DNA of 14,138 nucleotides from Gammaproteobacteria bacterium (GCA_020445165.1 JAGRHE010000061.1:1-14138), one strand, 5' to 3'; counted from the first letter of the stretch, positions 7,443 to 14,138 are shown. Notes: generated from the letters alone by a model not told the origin. Program-made: numbers and translations.

Positions 7443-8232
7443 CGGCCGCCGCCTTGTCGGCGCGATGCTGCACGCGCCGGACGAAGTGCTGCCAGTGGCG
7501 GCGCAGCTCCGGTGTCACGCGCGACACGCCGAGGTAGTGCATCAGGTAACGCAGCCGGTCGGTCCGCGACAGGTGCAGCGTGCGCCGGTTCAGCGAATCG
7601 AGGTCGCGATGCATGGCACGCTCGCGGGTCGCCACGCGCCGCATCTTTTCCAGATCGATCAGGCGCACGTCCACGCGCGTCGAGTCACAGCGCACGAACA
7701 GGTGCTTGGGGTGCATCGCGTTGTGCGCCAGCCGCTGTTCGTGCAGGCGTCGCGCGACATCGGCGGCGGTGCGGAGCACGCGGCGTCGCTCGTCGAGCGT
7801 CGCGCTCCAGCCGCGCGTGCGCCAGTCATCGATCACCTCGTCGAGCGGGCGGTAGCCGGCCAGTTCTTCGGTCGCCAGGATCGCGCGCCAGTGGCCGCCG
7901 ACACGACGCTGCGCGTAATACACCGGGTGCATGGTCGGCACATCGGCGCGGACCAGGGCCAGGATGTTGCGGATCTCGGCAGCGAAGGTCGGCTCGCCGC
8001 CGACCGGGTGACGCAGCGAGCGGCGGCGATGGTTCTCCTGACGCTTGAGAAAGATCACGCGCTGATGACCGGCATCATCATCCAGCTCCAGGCGCACGAC
8101 GCCGCTCCAGCCCCCGCGGCGCTGGTTCGGCGCTTCGAACCAGCCTGCCTGCAGCGACCACAGGGCATCGAAACTGCCCAGGCCATTGCGTTGCAGCACC
8201 CCGTGCCAGGCCGGATCGAGGTAGTCACGCAT
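7435..8232 (-). CDS. InaA-like LPS kinase-fold protein with degenerate catalytic loop
   Basis: About 265 residues from the ATG at 8232. I prefer this start because MRDYLDPAWHGVLQRNGLGSF resembles the family start, and because it gives the same 8-base overlap (ATGCGTGA) with waaP that recurs at two other joints. An ATG at 8253 would add 7 residues. The sequence has PNQRRGGWSGVVRL, a nucleotide-binding Lys in VIFLKRQEN (Lys63), AILATEELAGY, the loop LAHNAMHPKHLFV and LIDLEKM (Asp193). The HxD catalytic loop reads HNA, so the usual Asp is missing; the MHPKHLFV form recalls InaA-type proteins. It belongs to the LPS kinase set (waaP, wapP/wapQ genes in Pseudomonas), but I cannot say which. It may be a divergent kinase or a non-catalytic partner. 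Confidence 0.75.
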   Translation of the reverse strand: MRDYLDPAWHGVLQRNGLGSFDALWSLQAGWFEAPNQRRGGWSGVVRLELDDDAGHQRVIFLKRQENHRRRSLRHPVGGEPTFAAEIRNILALVRADVPTMHPVYYAQRRVGGHWRAILATEELAGYRPLDEVIDDWRTRGWSATLDERRRVLRTAADVARRLHEQRLAHNAMHPKHLFVRCDSTRVDVRLIDLEKMRRVATRERAMHRDLDSLNRRTLHLSRTDRLRYLMHYLGVSRVTPELRRHWQHFVRRVQHRADKAAADG

Positions 8233-9052
8233 GACCGTCACCGCGTGCGGCATCGGCCTCGGGGTCGCGCCACTGCAGGCGCCTGCTGCGGCCGAGCACG
8301 GCCTGCCACAGCGCCTGGTCCTGGCGCAGCGATTCGCGCAGCGGTCGCCCGCAATAGACCTTCACGAAACGCAGCAGGTCACGTTTGGTCAGGCCGATGC
8401 GCAGCGAGGAATAGTGCAAGGCGGCCAGGTCCTTGACCTGCCAGCGCAGCGGGGTCGCTGCCCGGATCTGTACCCGGTGCAGATCGATCAGGAACAGGTG
8501 CAGTGCCTGCGCCGAGCCGTCCCACGGCTGCCGCAACAGGAAATGACAGATGTAGAGATCGCGGTGATTGACACCGTTTTCGTGCAGGGCGGCGGTCATC
8601 TGCGCGACCCGCTGCAGAATTGCGTGCTTGGCTGCGACCGGCGGCGGTTGCCGCACCCAGTCACGACAGTAGTCTTCGAGACTGATGCTGTCGGTCAGCT
8701 CGCGCGTAATCACGAATGAACGCCGCGTGGCCGGGTTGGCCCCCTGCTCGCCGTATGCAACCAGGTCCATGGTCTCGACGCCGAGTTCGTCCAGGCGCTG
8801 GATGGCACGCCACTCGTTGCGCGCGCCCAGCACCGGCCGTTTCAGCGTGATCAGGTTCTTCAGGATCTCGCCCCAGCCGACGCCCCAGTGCAGCTTCAGG
8901 AAATAGCCGCGCCCGGCATGCTCGAAGCGCAGCGTACGTCGGCCGCTGCCGGGCGGCGCGCGGTACACCTCGCCTTCGAGCGAGAACACACGCTGCCAGG
9001 CCTGTCGGCCTTCGCCCAGCAGCCCGGCCAGTTCGGGATGGATCCAGATCAC
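8225..9052 (-). CDS. waaP: LPS heptose I kinase WaaP (RfaP)
   Basis: A 275-residue kinase, close to the 265 of E. coli WaaP, which phosphorylates heptose I of the inner core in the cytosol. Family blocks match E. coli in order: GEVYRAPPGSGRRTLRFE (27-44), YFLKLHWG (ATP Lys53), ILKNLITLKRPVLGA (63-77), ITRELTDSISLEDYC (115-129), the catalytic loop NHRDLYICHFLL (His163, Arg164, Asp165), LIDLHRVQIRA (metal Asp190), WQVKDLAALHYSS and IGLTKRDLLRFVKVYCG. All catalytic residues are present. The start is GTG at 9052, inside a GTGA overlap with the waaG stop, so it is probably translated by coupling. In P. aeruginosa waaP is essential and core phosphate is needed for outer-membrane integrity; that is knowledge of a relative, not of this strain. 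Confidence 0.95.
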   Translation of the reverse strand: MIWIHPELAGLLGEGRQAWQRVFSLEGEVYRAPPGSGRRTLRFEHAGRGYFLKLHWGVGWGEILKNLITLKRPVLGARNEWRAIQRLDELGVETMDLVAYGEQGANPATRRSFVITRELTDSISLEDYCRDWVRQPPPVAAKHAILQRVAQMTAALHENGVNHRDLYICHFLLRQPWDGSAQALHLFLIDLHRVQIRAATPLRWQVKDLAALHYSSLRIGLTKRDLLRFVKVYCGRPLRESLRQDQALWQAVLGRSRRLQWRDPEADAARGDGHA

Positions 9053-10173
9053 CGGCGATGTCCCAGGGTTTCGATCAGGTCGGCGGCGAGCTCGGGCATG
9101 CGGTACAGGTCCTGGGTATGGCCGTAGCTGATGCCATTCTGCCGCCAGGAAACGCGCCGTGGCGAATCGAGCATGTCCGCCAGTGAGCGATCCAGCGCGT
9201 CCTGCTCGAACGGGTTGGCGATCACGATGCCGGCGTCCGCCGCGTCGACATGGAAGGCGTAGCCACAGGCCGCCGTGGTCAGCACCGGCAGGCCGGCGAC
9301 GATCGCCTCGAGCAACACGGTGCCGGTGTTTTCATAGTAGGCCGGATGCAGCAGCAGGTCACCGCCCTGCAGCAGGTGCGGAATGTCGTCACGACCCGGC
9401 TGGATCGTGAAACGGTCGGCCACGCCCAGCTCCCTCGCCAGAGCGAGGAAAGCATCCGGCTTGTCGTCACCGATCGCCAGCAGCCGGGTGCGCTCAGCCA
9501 ATGACGCCGGCAGCGACGCGAGCGCGCGCAGCGAACGGTCGAGTCCCTTGGTCCGGAAACCCGAGCCGATGCACAGCACCAGGCGCTCATCATCGGCCAG
9601 ATCCATCTCGGCGCGCAGCGAGGCACGCAACTGCGCGGCATCGTCACCGGCCATGCGGTCGCGCGCGATGCCGGGCGGCAGCATATGCATACGCGCCGCC
9701 GGCGTGGCGTAGTGTTTGACGTAGACCTGCTGCTGCAGCGCCGAGATCATCAGGATCTCGGTCGTGGACGTGACGCCGAACACCGCCGCCTCGTAGTCCA
9801 GGAAATGCCGGTAGCGCGGTACGAAGCGTGCCATCCAGCCGCGTTCGGCGAGCATCTTCTCGCGCGTGCAGCCATCGGCGGCGTAGTAGATGTCGAGGCC
9901 GGGCATCTTGTTGAAGCCAATCACAAGGTCGACGGGCGACGCAGCCAGGGCGGCGCGCAGCCGGCGCGTGAACTCGTGGTTGCGGGCATGGCTGCTGGCA
10001 CGCCGCACCGGCACCACCTGCACCTCGACCCCTTCGGGCCGTTCACCCTCCCAACCCAGCGTGTACACGACCACCTCGTGGCCACGCTCGCGACACACAG
10101 CGGCGATTCTGCGCATGTCGCGCTGCAGGCCGCCGTACGGAAAATACTTGTACAGAACGAACGCCAGCCTCAC
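9049..10173 (-). CDS. waaG: LPS core glycosyltransferase WaaG (RfaG), GT4
   Basis: From the GTG at 10173 the product is 374 residues, the same length as E. coli WaaG. I chose it because the N-terminus VRLAFVLYKYFPYGGLQRD aligns with the E. coli start; a longer frame reaching 10302 would run deep into waaC. The GTG lies in a GTGA overlap with the waaC stop. Later blocks are VIGFNKMPGLDIYYAAD, RYRHFLDYEAAVF, LPPGIARDR, GSGFRTKGLDRS (donor site), LLLHPAYYENTGTVLLEAI (GT4 EX7E region) and VLTTAACGYAFHV. It transfers the first outer-core hexose to heptose II (glucose in E. coli, galactosamine in P. aeruginosa). The donor here cannot be told from sequence. Predicted peripheral on the inner membrane's cytoplasmic face. 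Confidence 0.95.
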   Translation of the reverse strand: MRLAFVLYKYFPYGGLQRDMRRIAAVCRERGHEVVVYTLGWEGERPEGVEVQVVPVRRASSHARNHEFTRRLRAALAASPVDLVIGFNKMPGLDIYYAADGCTREKMLAERGWMARFVPRYRHFLDYEAAVFGVTSTTEILMISALQQQVYVKHYATPAARMHMLPPGIARDRMAGDDAAQLRASLRAEMDLADDERLVLCIGSGFRTKGLDRSLRALASLPASLAERTRLLAIGDDKPDAFLALARELGVADRFTIQPGRDDIPHLLQGGDLLLHPAYYENTGTVLLEAIVAGLPVLTTAACGYAFHVDAADAGIVIANPFEQDALDRSLADMLDSPRRVSWRQNGISYGHTQDLYRMPELAADLIETLGHRR

Positions 10174-11195
10174 CCCGCACCGTCCCGGATCTGCGCCTCC
10201 AGTTCGGTGAACACGCGGCGCGGATCGAGCGACATGAAGCATGCCGGCCGCACCGGCGTTGCCGCCGTATAGCTGCAGATGCGCTGCATGCACGGGGCAC
10301 ACTCGAACTCGGCCGCGAGGTTCTTCTGACGCGGACCGAGCGCACCGGTCAGGTCGGTACGGGTCGGCCCGTACAGTGTCACCGCCGGCGTATCGACCGC
10401 CGCCGCCAGGTGGGCCAGGCCGGAATCGACACCGACCACGCCCTGCGCCCCGGCCAGCGTGCGCGCAAGCTCGGTCAGCGACAGGTGCGGCAACAGCCTT
10501 CCACCACCCGCGGCACTGATGATGCGCTCGGCACGCAGGCGGTCATCGGGATCACCCCAGGGCAGGTCGACCGCATATCCTGCTTCACTGGCCAGGTGCA
10601 CCAGCTCGGCCCAGAAAGGCTCCGGCCAGTGCTTGCTCGGCCAGGTGGTGCCGTGCAGGAACACCAGGCGGCGCTCGCTCGCGTCGTGCAGATGTGCAAA
10701 CCTGAGACCGTAGTCGACCTCGCCACCGGCGAGCGGATAATCCAGTGCCTGTGCAAACAGCTGCCGGATTCGCGCGATCGCGTGTTGCTGCCTGGGCACG
10801 GCGAACCGCCGGCTGTAGAAGGTCGATGCCAACGGTTCGCGTGCCGATCGCCGGTCATAGCCGGCGACCGGCGCACGCGCCCAACGCGCCGGAATGGCGC
10901 TTTTCAACAGCCCCTGGGCATCAATGACATGGTCGTAGCCTTGTGCGCGCAGACGCCGGCGCAGATCCCTGATCTCGCCCGAGGCCATGGCCTTGCGCCA
11001 GCCCCGCCGCCAGCGGCGCAGACCGATCGGGATCGCCTGCTCCACGGCCGGATGCCAGGCCGGCACCTCGGCGAAATTCTCCTCGACCAGCCAGTCGAAA
11101 CGGATACCCGGCAGCGCGGCAGCCGCGTCGCTGAGTGCGGGAAAGGTGTGGATCAGATCGCCGAGCGAGGATGTCTTGACCAGAAGGACGCGCAT
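10170..11195 (-). CDS. waaC: LPS heptosyltransferase I (WaaC/RfaC), GT9
   Basis: A 341-residue GT9 enzyme that adds the first L-glycero-D-manno-heptose to Kdo of Kdo2-lipid A. The start MRVLLVKTSSLGDLIHTFPALSDA matches E. coli WaaC almost residue for residue, and so do FDWLVEENFAEVPAWHPAVE, YDHVIDAQGLLKSA, HGTTWPSKHWP and VGVDSGLAHLAAA. The last third carries four cysteines in a C-x2-C-x4-C-x11-C spacing (Cys299, 302, 307, 319) that I do not recall in the E. coli protein; they look like a metal or disulfide site. The start lies 3 bases after the waaF stop, and there is no good SD, so coupling or reinitiation is likely. The order waaF-waaC-waaG follows the pseudomonad core locus. Confidence 0.95.
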   Translation of the reverse strand: MRVLLVKTSSLGDLIHTFPALSDAAAALPGIRFDWLVEENFAEVPAWHPAVEQAIPIGLRRWRRGWRKAMASGEIRDLRRRLRAQGYDHVIDAQGLLKSAIPARWARAPVAGYDRRSAREPLASTFYSRRFAVPRQQHAIARIRQLFAQALDYPLAGGEVDYGLRFAHLHDASERRLVFLHGTTWPSKHWPEPFWAELVHLASEAGYAVDLPWGDPDDRLRAERIISAAGGGRLLPHLSLTELARTLAGAQGVVGVDSGLAHLAAAVDTPAVTLYGPTRTDLTGALGPRQKNLAAEFECAPCMQRICSYTAATPVRPACFMSLDPRRVFTELEAQIRDGAG

Positions 11196-11198
11196 CGT

Positions 11199-12242
11199 TC
11201 AGGCAATGACCTCGCGCAGGGCCGCGGCGACCTGCGCCACCGTCATGTCGACCAGGCAGGCGGTGGTGCCGAGCGGACACTCGCGCTTGAAGCAGGGACT
11301 GCACGACAGACCGAGGCTGACGATCCGGTGGCGCTGGTTGAGCGGCGGCGTGAAACCGGGATCGGACGAGCCATACAAGGCGACCAGCGGACGGTCGAGC
11401 GCGGCCGCGACGTGCATCAGCCCGGAGTCGTTGGAGACCACGGCATCGGCCAGCGACATCAGGTCGACTGCCTGCTCCAGCGTCGTGCGTCCGGCCAGGT
11501 TGGTGACCACCTTGCAGGTTGCGGCGATACCCTCGGTGATCGCGCGGTCCTTGTCCGAGCCGAACAACCACAGGTCCCAGCCCTCGCGCGCGAATTGCCG
11601 ACCGAGCTCGGCGTAGTGCACGGTCGGCCACTGCTTGGCCGGGCCGTACTCGGCACCAGGACACAGCGCGAGCACGCGACGCGACGCATTTTTCTTCACC
11701 TGCAGCGCCTGCAATGCGGCCTGCACATCGCCTGCACGCACGTCCAGGCGCGGTGGCTGGATCTCGGGCAGCGGCGCATCGGCATCCGCCGCCAACGCGA
11801 CGAAGCGCTGCACCGTCATCGGGTAGCGCTGTTTGTCGAGGCAGCGCATGTCGTTGAGCAGGCCGTAACGCATCTCACCACGCCAGCCGGTACGCATTGG
11901 GATGTCGGCGGCCCATGGCAACAGTGCCGACTTCCACGAGTTGGGCAGCACGATGGCCTGGCGGTAGCGACCGCGCAGCTCCCGGCCGAGTCGCCAGCGA
12001 TCGGCGAGACCGAGGCGGCCGTGGCCGAGCGGCATGTCGATACCACGCCGCACCTCGGGCATGCGCGCAAGCAGCGGAAGGCTCCAGCCGGGGGCCAGCA
12101 CGTCGATCGGGCTGTCGGGATGACGTTCACGCAGGGCCTTGAACAGGCTCTGCGCCATGACCATGTCACCGACCCAGGAAGGCCCGACGACGAGGATGGC
12201 GTCGGCGTTGGCGGATCGGTCAGCGGCTTGCGGCGTTTTCAC
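11199..12242 (-). CDS. waaF: LPS heptosyltransferase II (WaaF/RfaF), GT9
   Basis: A 347-residue GT9 enzyme that adds heptose II to heptose I. Diagnostic blocks are ILVVGPSWVGDMVMAQSLFK (16-35), DVLAPGWSLPLL, VLPNSWKSALLPWAA, GWRGEMRYGLLND, LCPGAEYGPAKQWP (heptose donor site) and VVSNDSGLMHVAAAL. The C-terminus has CSPCFKRECPLGTTACL (Cys314, 317, 322, 329), a four-Cys C-x2-C-x4-C-x6-C cluster. The only start that fits is GTG at 12242, which puts about 15 extra residues before the usual MxILxxGPSWVGD start; no ATG, GTG or TTG lies nearer. No SD is visible: the region just upstream is the stem of a REP-like hairpin (12248-12270). First gene of the core-assembly block proper. Confidence 0.95.
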   Translation of the reverse strand: MKTPQAADRSANADAILVVGPSWVGDMVMAQSLFKALRERHPDSPIDVLAPGWSLPLLARMPEVRRGIDMPLGHGRLGLADRWRLGRELRGRYRQAIVLPNSWKSALLPWAADIPMRTGWRGEMRYGLLNDMRCLDKQRYPMTVQRFVALAADADAPLPEIQPPRLDVRAGDVQAALQALQVKKNASRRVLALCPGAEYGPAKQWPTVHYAELGRQFAREGWDLWLFGSDKDRAITEGIAATCKVVTNLAGRTTLEQAVDLMSLADAVVSNDSGLMHVAAALDRPLVALYGSSDPGFTPPLNQRHRIVSLGLSCSPCFKRECPLGTTACLVDMTVAQVAAALREVIA

Positions 12243-12247
12243 GTCAG

Positions 12248-12270
12248 CTGGCAGGCACAGCCTGCCCTAC
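12248..12270 (-). repeat. REP-like hairpin, copy 1 (inverted partner of copy 2)
   Basis: On the minus strand this reads GTAG-GGCAGGC-TGT-GCCTGCC-AG, a perfect 7-base stem with a TGT loop after a GTAG head. Copy 2 has the same head and loop with a stem differing at a few paired positions. The GTAG head followed by a GC-rich palindrome is the known form of REP elements tied to RAYT (REP-associated tyrosine transposase) proteins. This copy ends 6 bases before the waaF GTG, so the stem lies where a ribosome site would be. Family assignment is by shape, not by database match. Confidence 0.6.
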
Positions 12271-12297
12271 ACGCAGTGGCATAGACCAGAGTGAATC

Positions 12298-12320
12298 GTA
12301 GGTCGGGCTGTGCCCGACGG
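12298..12320 (+). repeat. REP-like hairpin, copy 2
   Basis: On the plus strand this reads GTAG-GTCGGGC-TGT-GCCCGAC-GG, with a perfect 7-base stem (12302-12308 with 12312-12318). It faces copy 1 head to head across 27 bases, giving a REPIN/BIME-like pair of about 73 bases. A third, degenerate palindrome (GCAGG-ACCGA-CCTGC, 12323-12337) follows at once and shares GGTCGG with this copy on the other strand. The pair fills most of the 111-base gap between the zinc-finger gene and waaF, and could also act as an mRNA-stabilising or partial-termination structure. Confidence 0.6.
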
Positions 12321-12353
12321 CAGCAGGACCGACCTGCCCTGCGCGGGACGGCA

Positions 12354-12542
12354 TCAATCGGCCAGCACGTAGTGCGCACCGCAGTAGGGGCAGGTCGCCT
12401 CGCCATCCTTTTCGATCGGCAGGTAGACCCGTGGATGCATGTTCCAGACCTCGTCTTCCGGACGTGGACACGACAGCGGCAGGTCGGCCCGACTGACCTT
12501 GATCGCGGTACCCTTGGTCGGCTTGGCGGTATTGCTGTTCAT
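12354..12542 (-). CDS. Small CHCC zinc-finger domain protein
   Basis: A 62-residue protein of the zf-CHCC family, whose relatives include the NDUFS6 subunit of complex I. Counting from an extra upstream Met, the ligands are Cys26, His37, Cys52 and Cys55, in LPLSCPRPEDEVWNMHPRVYLP and the C-terminal ATCPYCGAHYVL. Two ATGs stand in tandem; GGAG on the minus strand (plus 12550-12553) is 7 bases from the second (12542) and 4 from the first (12545), so I prefer the second. The gene follows ilvE by 25 bases. This tiny gene often sits between ilvE and waaF in gammaproteobacteria. Its function is not established in bacteria that I can cite; it is most likely a housekeeping passenger rather than an LPS gene. 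Confidence 0.85.
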   Translation of the reverse strand: MNSNTAKPTKGTAIKVSRADLPLSCPRPEDEVWNMHPRVYLPIEKDGEATCPYCGAHYVLAD

Positions 12543-12567
12543 CATTTTTCTCCGGACGCGGTCGCCG

Positions 12568-13489
12568 TCAGACCTGGCTCAACCAGTCGCCGTGCGCGGC
12601 ACTGCGACCGTGCACCACGTCGAAATACTTGCTCTGCAGTTTTTCCGTGATCGGCCCGCGGCTGCCGCCACCGATTGCGCGGCCGTCGACCTCGCGGATC
12701 GGTGTCACCTCGGCCGCGGTGCCGGTGAAGAAGGCCTCGTCGGCGATGTAGACCTCGTCGCGGGTGATGCGACGCTCGACCACCTTGAGTCCTTCCTCGT
12801 TGGCCAGCTGGATCACTGTCCGGCGCGTGATGCCGTCCAGGCAGGAGGTCAGGTCGGGCGTGTACAACACACCATCGCGCACGATGAAAATGTTCTCGCC
12901 CGAGCCTTCCATAACGAAACCATTGGCATCGAGCAGCAGCGCCTCGTCGTAGCCGGTGTCGATCGCCTCGCGCAGCGCCAGCATCGAATTCATGTAATTG
13001 CCATTGGCCTTGGCCCGGCACATGGTGATGTTGACGTGAACGGGTGAACGAGGACACGCGGATGCGGATTCCCTTGGTCATACCCTCTTCACCGAGGTAG
13101 GCGCCCCAGGCCCAGGCCGCGACCATGCAGTGGACCTTCAGGTTGTCAGCACGCAGACCCATACCCTCAGCACCGTAGAAACACATCGGGCGGATATAAG
13201 CCGAATCGAGCTTGTTCTCGCGCACTGCGGCGCGTTGCGCCTCGTTGATCTGTTCGCGGTCGTAAGGCATCGGCATACCGAGGATGTGGGCCGAGCGGAA
13301 CAAGCGGTCGGTGTGCTCCGCGAGGCGGAAAATCGCGGTTCCCTGCTCCGCGTGGTAAGCGCGAACCCCCTCGAATACGCCCATGCCGTAGTGCAGCGTG
13401 TGCGTCAGCACATGCGTCTTGGCCTCGCGCCAGGGGATCATTTCGCCGTCGAGCCAGATCAGGCCATCACGATCGGCCATCGTTTGCAT
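12568..13489 (-). pseudogene. ilvE: Branched-chain amino acid aminotransferase IlvE, interrupted by a frameshift
   Basis: A fold-type IV PLP aminotransferase that normally makes Leu, Ile and Val from their 2-oxo acids. The first half reads correctly from the ATG at 13489 (MQTMADRDGLIWLDGE), through HTLHYGMGVFEGVRAY, AYIRPMCFYGAEGMGL and IRVSSFTR. At about 13036-13042 the frame breaks: the second half (VNITMCRAKANGNYMNSML, then EGSGENIFIV, LDGITRRTVI, ADEAFFTGTAAEVTPI) lies in another frame to 12568. The PLP lysine, in RAKANGNY, is in the second half. Reading on in the first frame gives a 320-residue product with an unrelated tail and no PLP Lys. Removing one base from the TT of CGTTCAC restores the frame but leaves one residue fewer than the usual SSFTRHHVNI; two missing bases would restore that length. 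Both halves look well conserved, so this is a very recent mutation or a sequencing error. Start set by GGAG at 9-base spacing. Confidence 0.9.
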
Positions 13490-13498
13490 TGCAGAGAA

Positions 13499-13502
13499 CT
13501 CC
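13499..13502 (-). promoter_or_regulatory. Shine-Dalgarno deciding the ilvE start
   Basis: On the minus strand GGAG stands 9 bases before the ATG at 13489. It falls on the TTG at 13504, which would otherwise extend the frame, so the ATG at 13489 (or the ATG at 13480, MADRDGLIW) is the better start. Confidence 0.5.
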
Positions 13503-13604
13503 AAGTGATACGCGTCCGGACCCGCCCGCCGGGCCTTGTGCAGCCTCGTATTGAATCACAAATCGGCGATCCAGGGCCAAGCCGGCACGCCACGATGACA
13601 GGTT

Positions 13605-14138
13605 TCAGGCCGCGCCGCCGACTCCCCCGTCCGACGCAGACCCGGCCTCGTCACCGATCACGGCCTGCCAGATGTCCTGCACCATGGCACGCTCCTCGGC
13701 CAGGGTGTCGGCGGCGACCACGGAACCTGCTTCCTGCAATGCCCGCCGATGGACGATGCCGCGATACACCTGGTAGGCATTCCACAGCTGGTCGGCGGCC
13801 TTGCCCGGCAGCAGGTTATGCGCCGCAAGGCGCTGCAACAGGCGTGCGTTGTCGCTCCACTCGGTCAGGTCGGGATGGATGTGTGCCCAGCGCAGCACCG
13901 CGTACTGAACGATGAATTCGATGTCGACCAGGCCGCCGCTGCCCTGCTTGACGTGGAAGTTTGCAGCGTCGCTGCGATCGAGGCTGGCGCGCATCTTTGC
14001 ACGCATGCTGCGCACATCGTCGAGCAGCTTTTGCGGATCGCGAGGCAGGCACAGCACCTGGTGGCGGATGGCCGCGAAACGCGCGCGGATCGCCGGGTCG
14101 CCGGCCACTGCACGGGCACGCACCAGGGCCTGGTGTTC
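13605..14138 (-). CDS. glnE: Glutamine synthetase adenylyltransferase/deadenylase GlnE, C-terminal part (start outside window)
   Basis: The visible 177 residues are the C-terminal part of the large bifunctional enzyme that adenylylates and deadenylylates glutamine synthetase in response to PII and glutamine. They begin EHQALVRARAVAGDP and include MRAKMRASLD, the conserved KQGSGGLVDIEFIVQYAVLRWA (the DIEF box of the C-terminal transferase domain and its following helices), and LTEWSDNARLLQRLAAHNLL, then WNAYQVYRGIVHRRAL. The end is a Gly/Ala-rich tail. The stop at 13605 lies 115 bases before the ilvE start. glnE-ilvE adjacency is common in gammaproteobacteria such as Pseudomonas. The catalytic Asp residues lie upstream, outside the window, so activity cannot be judged. 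Confidence 0.93.
   Translation of the reverse strand, partial: EHQALVRARAVAGDPAIRARFAAIRHQVLCLPRDPQKLLDDVRSMRAKMRASLDRSDAANFHVKQGSGGLVDIEFIVQYAVLRWAHIHPDLTEWSDNARLLQRLAAHNLLPGKAADQLWNAYQVYRGIVHRRALQEAGSVVAADTLAEERAMVQDIWQAVIGDEAGSASDGGVGGAA

Noticed and set aside
10174..10302. N-terminal extension of WaaG beyond the GTG at 10173
   Set aside because: It lies wholly inside waaC, and the E. coli-like start LAFVLYKYFPYGGLQRD follows the GTG directly.
12244..12471. 75-codon minus-strand ORF over the REP-like region and the zinc-finger gene
   Set aside because: It crosses the hairpins and shadows the zinc-finger gene in another frame, and shows no family motif.
13024..13050. Programmed frameshifting in ilvE
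   Set aside because: No slippery heptamer or downstream structure is visible at the break, and IlvE is not known to use recoding; mutation or sequence error is simpler.
13505..13604. Promoter for ilvE in the 100 bases after glnE (minus strand TTGGCC and TTCAAT)
   Set aside because: The boxes match consensus at about 4 of 6 each with 19-base spacing; no better than chance in this sequence.

Overview
The window reads as GC-rich gammaproteobacterial chromosome carrying a lipopolysaccharide (LPS) core locus. The strongest clue is gene order. Read along the minus strand it runs glnE, ilvE, a small CHCC zinc-finger gene, waaF, waaC, waaG, waaP, further sugar-kinase-fold genes, and a carbamoyltransferase. 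From memory this is the order around the Pseudomonas aeruginosa LPS core locus (PA5014 down to PA5005). The protein sequences look like a related but non-Pseudomonas gammaproteobacterium; I cannot name the species.

Layout: positions 1-617 (plus strand) hold the 3' end of a WbpM/CapD-type nucleotide-sugar dehydratase, probably the edge of an O-antigen or capsule cluster. Everything else is on the minus strand and converges on it. From right to left these are the C-terminal end of glnE (13605-14138), ilvE (12568-13489, broken by a frameshift just before its PLP lysine), a 62-residue zinc-finger protein, and a pair of inverted REP-like hairpins that abut the waaF start. Then come waaF, waaC, waaG, waaP, an InaA-like kinase-fold protein, a tandem two-domain kinase, a possible 22-codon leader ORF, a NodU/WapO-type carbamoyltransferase, a small methyltransferase, a GT4-like glycosyltransferase, a zinc-ribbon methyltransferase, and an LpxL-type lipid A acyltransferase.

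How they work together: WaaC and WaaF would add heptose I and II to the Kdo-lipid A acceptor, and WaaG the first outer-core hexose. WaaP and the other kinase-fold proteins would phosphorylate heptoses, and the carbamoyltransferase would carbamoylate a core sugar (heptose II in P. aeruginosa). The two methyltransferases and the extra glycosyltransferase are probably species-specific decorations. The final gene acts on lipid A itself. From waaF to the tandem kinase, spacing is 3 nt or a 4- or 8-base overlap, which suggests one translationally coupled operon. Gaps of 24 to 87 bases follow between some of the later genes.

I see no RNA gene, CRISPR array, insertion sequence or prophage. No stretch over 300 bases lacks a gene. 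The least expected items are the ilvE frameshift, the REP-like pair where waaF should have its ribosome site, the small ORF with a strong Shine-Dalgarno before the carbamoyltransferase, and the kinase block with one duplicated and one catalytically degenerate fold.
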